Of a DNA stretch of 12,116 bases, positions 1-5,917 are shown in pieces. Position numbers and translations under genes: made by a program. Below the pieces are notes generated by a model that saw nothing but the letters and a program-made list of their open reading frames with translations, did no database searches and was not told the origin of the DNA. The DNA comes from Hydrogenophilales bacterium RIFOXYD1_FULL_62_11 (GTDB taxonomy: Bacteria > Pseudomonadota > Gammaproteobacteria > Burkholderiales > Thiobacillaceae), in the NCBI GenBank assembly GCA_001802655.1, contig MGZO01000037.1:1-12116 (forward strand). The letters are read 5' to 3'. Every line of letters starts with the position of its first letter. Within the stretch, counting starts at the first letter, position 1.

Positions 1-484
1 CTGCGGTATCCGCTATCCACACCACCGCCATCACACCCAGCAAGACAGCCGGGCCACGCTCATGCAGATAGGTCAACGCCACCCAGGTCGGCAGCAACAC
101 CACCACGCCAACAACGGCACGCACAAAGAGCTGCGGCGCCTGCCAGCGGCCCAGCAGCCATAATGGCGCGACCACGAGCCAGAATGCCAGCGCCAGCAGA
201 ATCAGGCCACTCTGGAACAGCGGCCAGGTTGCGCCGGCAAACTTGAACAGGAGCAGCGCGATGGCGGCCAACAGCCCGGCATAGAGATATGCAGCCCGCG
301 CTGAAAAATGACTCAGGGTCGCCCATTCATAAGCAGCCGCGCCAATCACGCCCGCCATCAGTACCGTCCACAACCACGCCGGCGCCCACAAGGCGGCAGG
401 CACGAACACCGCCATCAGCAACGCGGCAGTTAAAACGCGGCGGGCGAGAGGTGACAGGGATGGCGTATTCGAAAGAACCGTCAC
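1..484 (-). CDS. cdsA: Phosphatidate cytidylyltransferase (CDP-diglyceride synthase), 3' end cut by window edge
   Basis: This integral inner-membrane enzyme would convert phosphatidic acid and CTP to CDP-diacylglycerol, the precursor of the membrane phospholipids. The visible 161 residues start MTVLSNTPSLSPLARRVLTA and hold several hydrophobic helices (roughly residues 16-33, 38-50, 66-80, 92-110 and 118-136). They end in VVWIADTA, which matches the CdsA segment just before its conserved catalytic region. The C-terminal signature lies outside the window, so the call rests on topology, the WIADTA segment and gene order. The start is a GTG at 484-482 that overlaps the uppS stop as GTGA, a 4-nt overlap typical of translational coupling. 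An AGGTG about 12 nt upstream may act as a weak ribosome binding site. Ordinary start-based ORF calling misses this gene because no ATG lies near its 5' end. Confidence 0.87.
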   Translation of the reverse strand, partial: MTVLSNTPSLSPLARRVLTAALLMAVFVPAALWAPAWLWTVLMAGVIGAAAYEWATLSHFSARAAYLYAGLLAAIALLLFKFAGATWPLFQSGLILLALAFWLVVAPLWLLGRWQAPQLFVRAVVGVVVLLPTWVALTYLHERGPAVLLGVMAVVWIADTA

Positions 485-1221
485 GACGCCGCTTGCACCT
501 GTTCGCTGGTGCGGCCAAAGCGGCGCTCGCGGGTGCGATAGGACTCGATTGCCTCGTCCAGCGCTTTGGCATTGAAATCCGGCCACAGGGCATCGGTGAA
601 ATAGAGCTCGGTGTAGGCCAGCTGCCACATCAGAAAATTGCTGATGCGCTTTTCGCCCCCGGTGCGGATGAACAAATCCGGCTCGGGCGCATCGGACAGG
701 CTGAGTTGCTGCGCCAGCGCAGCCTCGTCGATGTCGTCTGCGGCCAATCCGACTGACATCAACTTCTTCACCGCCTGCACGATGTCCCAGCGTCCACCGT
801 AATTGGCAGCCACGGTGAAAGTCAGGCGGGTGTTGTTGCAGGTCAACGCTTCTGCGTCACGGATCAGGGTCTGAATACGTTCGGAAAACCCGGAAAGGTC
901 GCCGATGAGCCGAAAGCGGATATTGTTTTCATGCAGTCGCGTCACTTCATTTTCCAGCGCACGCATGAACAACTCCATCAACAACGTGACTTCTTCCTGC
1001 GGACGTCGCCAGTTTTCCGAACTGAACGCAAAAACCGTGAGATGCGCCACGCCGCGGTCGGCACACGCGCGGATCACGTCACGTAGTGTCTCAACGCCTT
1101 TACGATGCCCGGCCACACGCGGCAACAGACGGCGCTTCGCCCAACGCCCATTGCCATCCATGATGATGGCAATGTGTCTGGGCACATCAGCATTTGAGGC
1201 CGTTTTTTTCGAGCGGGTCAT
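481..1221 (-). CDS. uppS: Ditrans,polycis-undecaprenyl-diphosphate synthase (isoprenyl transferase)
   Basis: This soluble cis-prenyltransferase adds isopentenyl units to farnesyl diphosphate to make the C55 lipid carrier used for peptidoglycan and other wall polymers. The family motifs are all present: IMDGNGRWA near residues 20-28 with the catalytic Asp, the HRKG segment near 40, FAFSSENW near 65-72, and DLFIRTGGEKRISNFLMWQ near 183-201 followed by the AYTELYF segment. The length of about 246 residues is normal. The start is uncertain: GTG at 1224 and ATG at 1221 are adjacent and in frame, and neither has a clear Shine-Dalgarno. ATG is preferred here only on codon grounds. The gene follows frr by 24-27 nt and overlaps cdsA by 4 nt, the usual proteobacterial order. 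Confidence 0.96.
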   Translation of the reverse strand: MTRSKKTASNADVPRHIAIIMDGNGRWAKRRLLPRVAGHRKGVETLRDVIRACADRGVAHLTVFAFSSENWRRPQEEVTLLMELFMRALENEVTRLHENNIRFRLIGDLSGFSERIQTLIRDAEALTCNNTRLTFTVAANYGGRWDIVQAVKKLMSVGLAADDIDEAALAQQLSLSDAPEPDLFIRTGGEKRISNFLMWQLAYTELYFTDALWPDFNAKALDEAIESYRTRERRFGRTSEQVQAAS

Positions 1222-1248
1222 CACGCAGGACGGGGTCGCCGGGTTTGC

Positions 1249-1818
1249 TTAGACGGCAAGCAAATCTTTCTCTTTATCAGCCAGCAGCTTGTCGATATCG
1301 CCGATAAATTTGTCGGTCAGCTTTTGCACCTCATCCTGGGTGCGGCGATCTTCGTCCTCGGTCGCGGTTTTGGCCTTGACCATGTCCTTGACTGCGCCGT
1401 TGGCATCGCGACGAATATTACGCATCGCGACACGCGCCGTTTCGGCCTCAGCGCGCACCACCTTGATCAGATCGCGGCGACGCTCCTCGGTCAGCGAAGG
1501 CATCGGCACACGGATGATGTCACCGTGCGTGGCCGGATTAAGGCCAAGATCGCCGTCGCGAATCGCTTTTTCGATCTTGCCGATCATGTTTTTCTCATAG
1601 GGCTGCACGCCCAGGGTACGGCTATCCACCAGCGACACGTTCGCCACCTGCGGCACGGCAGTCGGACTGCCGTAATAATCCACCATCACATGATCGAGAA
1701 TGCCGGTATGGGCACGCCCCGTGCGCACTTTTGCCAGATCGTTCTTCAACGCCTCCAGCGACTTGCCCATTTTCTGCTCGGCAGACTGTTTGATTTCCGC
1801 AATCGTCATTTCAGCCAT
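1249..1818 (-). CDS. frr: Ribosome recycling factor
   Basis: RRF acts in the cytoplasm with EF-G to split post-termination ribosomes from mRNA. The 189-residue product is close to the usual 185 and carries the family hallmarks: a helical N-terminus with LAKVRTGRAH (residues about 28-37), the small beta domain with YYGSPTAVPQVANVS and LGVQPYEK, then GLNPATHGDIIRVPMPSLTEERR and the C-terminal long helix with VAMRNIRRDAN. The ATG at 1818 is supported by a strong purine-rich site (AAGGAAGGAAAG) ending a few nucleotides upstream. The in-frame Met at residue 4 is less well placed. The gene lies 27 nt downstream of pyrH and is probably co-transcribed with it. Confidence 0.98.
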   Translation of the reverse strand: MAEMTIAEIKQSAEQKMGKSLEALKNDLAKVRTGRAHTGILDHVMVDYYGSPTAVPQVANVSLVDSRTLGVQPYEKNMIGKIEKAIRDGDLGLNPATHGDIIRVPMPSLTEERRRDLIKVVRAEAETARVAMRNIRRDANGAVKDMVKAKTATEDEDRRTQDEVQKLTDKFIGDIDKLLADKEKDLLAV

Positions 1819-1845
1819 TGTCTTTCCTTCCTTCGTAAAACGCGC

Positions 1846-2553
1846 TCAAGGCGTAACACGCGTCCCTTCGTCTTCACCCATCACCACACGCTTGAGCGCG
1901 CCGGGTTTGAAAATATTGAATACGACCAGCGGCAGCTTCTGTTCGCGGCACAACGCGAATGCAGCCGTGTCGAGCACGCCCAGATTGTTGCGTATTGCCT
2001 CGTCGAAACTCAACGTGGCATAGCGTGTCGCCGCTGCATCTTTCTTCGGATCAGCGGTATACACGCCGTCGACTTTTGTCGCTTTCAGCAGCAAATCGGC
2101 GCCGATTTCCGCACCGCGCAATGCAGCGGCGGTGTCGGTAGTAAAAAACGGATTGCCCGTTCCACCGCCGAAAATCACCACACTGCCCGCCTCAAGATGG
2201 CGCAACGCGGTGTCGCGTTCAAACGCTTCGCCAACGTGCGTGATCGCCACCGCGGTTTGCACCCGCGCAGACACACCCGCTCGCAACAAGGCGTCTTTCA
2301 GCGCCAGCGCATTCATCACCGTCGCCAGCATACCCATCGAATCGGCCGTTGCGCGATCCATACCGGACAATGCGCCGGTCGCGCCGCGAAACAGATTGCC
2401 GCCGCCGACAACGATGCCAACCTGCACCCCCAGCGCGACAACCTCGCGGATCTGCTCAACAAACCCCGCCAGCGTCTCTGCGTGGTAACCAAACGCATCG
2501 GCGCCCAGCGCCTCGCCGGAGAGCTTCAACAAAATACGACGCGCTTGCGCCAT
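1846..2553 (-). CDS. pyrH: Uridylate kinase (UMP kinase)
   Basis: This bacterial-type UMP kinase of the amino-acid kinase family phosphorylates UMP to UDP with ATP, in pyrimidine nucleotide synthesis. The 235-residue protein shows RILLKLSGEAL at residues 6-16 (phosphate-binding Lys and Gly), IVVGGGNLFRG at 47-57, DSMGMLATVMNALAL at 71-85, the GGGTGNPFFTTDTAA segment at 129-143, and KATKVDGVYTADPKKD at 157-172. It ends with the LPLVVFNIFKPGALKRVV tail. The length is a few residues short of the common 238-241, which is not significant. The start lies 5 nt after the tsf stop. An AAGG about 12 nt upstream is a modest ribosome binding site, so coupling to tsf translation is plausible. In E. coli the enzyme is a GTP-activated, UTP-inhibited hexamer; that is family knowledge, not seen here. 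Confidence 0.97.
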   Translation of the reverse strand: MAQARRILLKLSGEALGADAFGYHAETLAGFVEQIREVVALGVQVGIVVGGGNLFRGATGALSGMDRATADSMGMLATVMNALALKDALLRAGVSARVQTAVAITHVGEAFERDTALRHLEAGSVVIFGGGTGNPFFTTDTAAALRGAEIGADLLLKATKVDGVYTADPKKDAAATRYATLSFDEAIRNNLGVLDTAAFALCREQKLPLVVFNIFKPGALKRVVMGEDEGTRVTP

Positions 2554-2558
2554 CGCGA

Positions 2559-3431
2559 TTAAACCTTGGAGGCCGCAGCGACTTCAGCCGCGAAATCGGT
2601 CACTTTCTTCTCGATGCCCTCGCCCACCACATACATGGTGAAGCCGTGGCACTGCGAATTCTTCGACTTGAGCACTTGCTCGACGGTTTGCTTGTCGTCC
2701 TTGACGAAGGGCTGCGACAGCAGCGTGACTTCCTTGAGGTACTTTTGCACCGTGCCTTCGGCAATTTTTTCCAGCATGGCTTCCGGCTTGCCGGCTTCTT
2801 TGGCCTTCTCGATTGCGACGCGACGCTCGGTATCCAGCAGATCCTGCGACACGCCGGAGGCATCGAGCGATTTCGGCTTGGACGCAGCAATGTGCATGGC
2901 GATATCACGTGCCAGTGCTTCATCGCCTGTCACGTCAACCAGCACACCGATCTTGCCGCTGTGAATGTAGCTGGCGAACTTGCCCTGCCCTGACAGACGC
3001 TCAAAACGGCGCACCGACATGTTCTCGCCCATTTTGCCGACCAGTTCGGTACGGACGGCTTCCACCGTGGAACCGTTGTAAGCCAGCGCGGACAGCGCAG
3101 CAACATCTGCCGGATTCTGCTCCAGCACCATTTTTGCCAGGGCGCTGGACAGTGCCAGGAAATCGTCGTTCTTTGCCACGAAATCGGTTTCGCAGTTGAC
3201 TTCAATCATCGCAGCCGACTTGCCGTCAGCACTGATGGCGATGGTCACCACGCCTTCAGCAGCCACACGGCTCGCGCTCTTGGCGGCCTTGTTACCGAAA
3301 CGCACGCGCAGGATTTCTTCCGCTTTCTGCATATCGCCTTCAGCTTCCGACAGCGCTTTTTTGCAATCCATCATCGGCGCGTCGGTTTTCTCGCGCAGCT
3401 CTTTAACCATGCTTGCAGTGATTTCAGCCAT
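2559..3431 (-). CDS. tsf: Translation elongation factor Ts
   Basis: EF-Ts is the nucleotide exchange factor that releases GDP from EF-Tu. The 290-residue protein has the N-terminal UBA-like domain (MVKELREKTDAPMMDCKKAL, residues 8-27), the VAAEG segment, and the EF-Tu-contacting TDF motif at residues 82-84 within VNCETDFVAKND. The core with GENMSVRRFERL and the coiled-coil/C-terminal segment follow. The ATG at 3431 has a clear upstream site (GGGAGTAGGA), so the start is firm. It is separated from rpsB by 124 nt containing two hairpins, whereas the next gene pyrH follows after only 5 nt. This fits graded or separately tuned expression of tsf relative to rpsB. Confidence 0.98.
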   Translation of the reverse strand: MAEITASMVKELREKTDAPMMDCKKALSEAEGDMQKAEEILRVRFGNKAAKSASRVAAEGVVTIAISADGKSAAMIEVNCETDFVAKNDDFLALSSALAKMVLEQNPADVAALSALAYNGSTVEAVRTELVGKMGENMSVRRFERLSGQGKFASYIHSGKIGVLVDVTGDEALARDIAMHIAASKPKSLDASGVSQDLLDTERRVAIEKAKEAGKPEAMLEKIAEGTVQKYLKEVTLLSQPFVKDDKQTVEQVLKSKNSQCHGFTMYVVGEGIEKKVTDFAAEVAAASKV

Positions 3432-3479
3432 GTTCCTACTCCCTATTAATTAAATTCAGCAAATCGATCAGCTCATGCA

Positions 3480-3506
3480 CAAAGAGGGGCAAACGCCCCT
3501 CCTTTG
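3480..3506 (-). terminator. Second rpsB-tsf intergenic hairpin (terminator-like attenuator)
   Basis: Read on the minus strand, GAGGGGC (3501-3495) pairs with GCCCCTC (3490-3484) around a GTTT loop. Flanking AAA and TTT extend the stem, with one G bulged or in a wobble pair. The following U-tract is only three bases (TTTGTG), so complete termination is unlikely. A partial terminator or mRNA-stabilising/processing hairpin between rpsB and tsf is the best reading. The structure is seen directly; the function is inferred. Confidence 0.6.
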
Positions 3507-3513
3507 AAACATG

Positions 3514-3538
3514 ATCGCCGGAAACTTATTCCGGCGAT
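3514..3538 (-). terminator. First rpsB-tsf intergenic hairpin directly after the rpsB stop
   Basis: A perfect 10-bp inverted repeat (ATCGCCGGAA at 3514-3523, TTCCGGCGAT at 3529-3538) flanks a 5-nt loop and begins 17 nt after the rpsB stop codon. No run of U follows on the minus strand (CATGTTTC), so this is not a classical intrinsic terminator. It may protect the 3' end of the rpsB message from exonucleases or cooperate with the second hairpin 8 nt downstream. Confidence 0.55.
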
Positions 3539-3555
3539 GTTACGGCGCGTCGCGT

Positions 3556-4305
3556 TTATTCAGCGGCCACGCCGCCTTCCTCTTCTTCCACTTCGATGAA
3601 CTCTTCGCCGCCAGTGAGTTCACCGAGGATCTGAGCACGGCCTTCCAGTGCTGCATCGGCCATGCCGCGTGCATACAAACGAATTGCGCGTGCCGAGTCG
3701 TCGTTGCCGGGAACCACGTAAGCCACGCCTTCCGGGCTGTTATTGGTATCGACCACGCCGATCACAGGAATGCCCAGCTTCTTGGCCTCGACCACGGTGC
3801 CCTTCTGGTAACCGACGTCGATAATGAAGATGGCGTCCGGCAAGCCGTTCATGTCGCGAATACCGCCCAGGCTGCGATTCAGCTTGTCGGCTTCGCGCTG
3901 CACCGTGAGGATTTCTTTTTTCGACAAACGACCCGGCTCAGCCAGCGAAACTTCCAGATCCTTCAGACGCTTGATCGACTGCTTGACCGTCTTGAAGTTG
4001 GTCAGCATGCCGCCCAGCCAGCGGTTGTCGACATAAGGCATGCCCGCACGCTCAGCTTCTTCACGCACGATCTCGCGCGCGGCACGCTTGGTGCCCACAA
4101 ACAGAACGGTGCCTTTATTGGCAGTCAATTGACGGACGAATTTTTGTGCGTCCTGAAACATCGGCAGCGATTTTTCCAGGTTCACGATGTGAATTTTGTT
4201 GCGATGGCCGAAGATGTACTGTGCCATCTTGGGGTTCCAGAAACGGGTTTGGTGACCGAAATGGACACCGGCTTCCAGCATTTGACGCATTGTGACTGAG
4301 GACAT
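3556..4305 (-). CDS. rpsB: 30S ribosomal protein S2
   Basis: S2 is a late-assembling small-subunit protein that sits between head and body of the 30S subunit. The 249-residue product has the canonical start MRQMLEAGVHFGHQTRFWNP, then IFGHRNKIHIVNLEKS, VLFVGTKRAAREIV, YVDNRWLGGMLTNFKT, the ILTVQREADKLNRSLGGI coiled-coil portion and the FIIDVGYQKGTVVEA segment. VIGVVDTNNSPEGVAYVVPGND follows, and the protein ends in an acidic tail rich in Glu. The ATG at 4305 sits 6 nt from a good AGGAG, so MSSVTMRQ is preferred over the internal Met at residue 6. It is the first gene of the housekeeping cluster, preceded by its own promoter and a structured leader. In E. coli S2 represses its own operon through the leader; whether that holds here is inferred from the leader structure. 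Confidence 0.98.
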   Translation of the reverse strand: MSSVTMRQMLEAGVHFGHQTRFWNPKMAQYIFGHRNKIHIVNLEKSLPMFQDAQKFVRQLTANKGTVLFVGTKRAAREIVREEAERAGMPYVDNRWLGGMLTNFKTVKQSIKRLKDLEVSLAEPGRLSKKEILTVQREADKLNRSLGGIRDMNGLPDAIFIIDVGYQKGTVVEAKKLGIPVIGVVDTNNSPEGVAYVVPGNDDSARAIRLYARGMADAALEGRAQILGELTGGEEFIEVEEEEGGVAAE

Positions 4306-4420
4306 TGATGACTCCTAAAGGGTTAAGCCTCCACCCGTCAGCAGCGGCGCGTGCCTACTAAAACGCGCCGCCACCCTTTAACGACAGGTGTGCGAATTTG
4401 TCCGAACCATTTCGAACAGC
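4306..4420 (-). promoter_or_regulatory. Structured 5' leader of rpsB, candidate S2-responsive control element
   Basis: The predicted transcript has about 115 nt before the rpsB start. On the minus strand GCGGCGCGT (4371-4363) pairs with ACGCGCCGC (4352-4344) around a 10-nt loop. The segment TAAAGGGT (4380-4373), immediately 5' of that hairpin, can pair with ACCCTTTA (4323-4316). The 3' strand of this outer helix ends on the first base of the AGGAG Shine-Dalgarno (4316-4312), so its formation would crowd ribosome entry. Autoregulation of rpsB by S2 through the leader is known in gammaproteobacteria; applying it here is inference. The pairing is visible, but stability and conservation were not computed. 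Confidence 0.55.
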
Positions 4421-4425
4421 CGGGC

Positions 4426-4454
4426 ATTGTAGTGGGAGAAGGCTTTTATATCAA
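4426..4454 (-). promoter_or_regulatory. Sigma70-type promoter of the rpsB cluster
   Basis: The -35 box TTGATA (4454-4449) and -10 box TACAAT (4431-4426) each differ by one base from consensus and are separated by exactly 17 nt. The expected start of transcription is about 4420. The stretch after the -10 box is GCCCGGC, a GC-rich discriminator like those of stringently controlled ribosomal promoters, so repression by ppGpp is plausible. The box match and spacing are seen directly; the regulation is inferred. Confidence 0.78.
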
Positions 4455-4491
4455 CGCCCATCGAACCCCTTTTGTTATGGCCACGTAGCTC

Positions 4492-5907
4492 TCACCGCTC
4501 CCGCAAACTCTCACTCGTCACCTGCATCAACGGGCTCAGGAAATATTCGATCACCCGCCGCGTGCCAGTTTTGACTTCGACCGTCACCGCCATGCCGGGA
4601 CTAAGCCGAACGGTTTTATTCTCCACCCGGATCGTGTCCCTGGCGAGCTTCACCCGGGTCGAGTAAATCAGCCCAAGCTTCTCGTCCTGGATCGCGTCGG
4701 ATGACACTTGGGTAATCTTGCCGTGGATCGTGCCGTACTTGGTGAAGGGGAAGGTTTCCACTTTCACTTCGGCATCCTGCCCGGGGTTCACGAAGCCGAT
4801 GTCCTTGTTGGGCAGCATGGCTTCGACTTCTAGCACGTTGTCTTTGGGGACAATCACCATCAGGGGCTGGGCTGGGGTGACCACTCCGCCCACCGTGCTG
4901 ACGGCGAGTTGCTGAACAGTGCCAGCCACCGGTGCAATCATGCGCATCAGGCGGCCACGCTGGTCAGCCTTGACCCATTCCTGCTCCAGTGACGCAGCCT
5001 TTTGCGCGGCCAGGTTGTGTTGATCCAGCAGCTGGCGGCGGGTTTCGGCGGCGAGGGTGGCCTGCTGTTGTTGTACCTCAGTCAACGCGGCACGGATTTC
5101 CACGGATTTTGATCGACTGCTGGCGAGATCCTGCTCCTGTTCGATGCGCGCCTGCTCGCGTTCCAGATAGCCGTGCTGGGAAATGAAGTTCTCTTTCACC
5201 AGCCTCTGATAGTCCTGTGCGCGCTGGCGGGCGATGGGCGCGGTCTGTTCGAGTTTGGTGACCTGCTCCTGGGTGGTCTGCAGTTCAGCCCGTCGACGGA
5301 TGATCTCGTCCTGCAATTGCCGCTGGCGCGCCTGGTATTCCTGGTATTGGCCCATTGTTTGGCTTTGCTCGGCAAGCAGGCGTGTGGCATCGACGCCATC
5401 CAGCGGTTGTAGTTTGGGCGGAGTGCCATGTGCCAGGGACGCCAGCAGGGCTTGCGCGCGCAGGGCTTCCAGTTGTGCGGTCAAGGCTTCGTTGCGCAGT
5501 CGTTCGCTGTCGGCGGCAGCGCTGGTGGCATCAAGCTCGATCAGCACCTGACCCAGCTTGACTTCCTGTCCGTCGCGCACGTGGATCGCTTTGACCACGG
5601 CGGTTTCCATCGGCTGGATGACTTTGGTGCGGTCGTTGGGGATGATCTTGCCGACCGCAGTGGCCACCACATCAATGCGGCCGAAGATTGCCCACAGCAG
5701 CGCAATCAGGGCAAACGCCATGATGAGCCACAGCGTGATGCGTGGTGCCGGATGCACCGGCGTGTCGCGCAGGGAGAGTGCTGCGGGCAGGAACTGGGCT
5801 TCGTGTGTCTGCAGGTCAGGTGCGTCCGTTTCTTTGCGCTGTGACCAGGCGTGGCGGAAGATTTTGGCGTAGCGCTTGAGGAGGTCGGCGAAGGCGTGGC
5901 GTTTCAT
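4492..5907 (-). CDS. HlyD-family type I secretion membrane fusion protein (periplasmic adaptor)
   Basis: This adaptor would join the ABC exporter to an outer-membrane TolC-type channel during one-step export of the RTX protein. The 471 residues comprise a short cytoplasmic N-terminus and one transmembrane helix (about 57-76, LWLIMAFALIALLWAIFG). A lipoyl-like half with VQ/KAIHVRDGQEVKLGQVLIELD follows (about 90-126), then a long Gln/Glu/Arg-rich coiled coil (about 130-315) and the second lipoyl half and beta barrel (about 320-440). The C-terminal HlyD signature (LSPGMAVTVEVKTGTRRVIEY) falls at 435-455. Length and architecture are typical of HlyD, PrsE and LapC. It starts 10 nt after the exporter stop, with only a weak GAG-type ribosome site, which suggests coupling. 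No convincing intrinsic terminator separates its stop from the rpsB promoter 38 nt downstream. Confidence 0.95.
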   Translation of the reverse strand: MKRHAFADLLKRYAKIFRHAWSQRKETDAPDLQTHEAQFLPAALSLRDTPVHPAPRITLWLIMAFALIALLWAIFGRIDVVATAVGKIIPNDRTKVIQPMETAVVKAIHVRDGQEVKLGQVLIELDATSAAADSERLRNEALTAQLEALRAQALLASLAHGTPPKLQPLDGVDATRLLAEQSQTMGQYQEYQARQRQLQDEIIRRRAELQTTQEQVTKLEQTAPIARQRAQDYQRLVKENFISQHGYLEREQARIEQEQDLASSRSKSVEIRAALTEVQQQQATLAAETRRQLLDQHNLAAQKAASLEQEWVKADQRGRLMRMIAPVAGTVQQLAVSTVGGVVTPAQPLMVIVPKDNVLEVEAMLPNKDIGFVNPGQDAEVKVETFPFTKYGTIHGKITQVSSDAIQDEKLGLIYSTRVKLARDTIRVENKTVRLSPGMAVTVEVKTGTRRVIEYFLSPLMQVTSESLRER

Positions 5908-5917
5908 TATTCGAGTC

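Noticed and set aside
1324..2562. 412-codon plus-strand open frame spanning frr and pyrH
   Set aside because: Both minus-strand genes are unmistakable. The antisense translation is His/Arg-rich and crosses the boundary between two real genes, as expected for a shadow frame.
4432..4491. Possible intrinsic terminator after the fusion-protein gene
   Set aside because: Only a short TGGCCA palindrome is present, with no stable stem and no following U-run in the direction of transcription.
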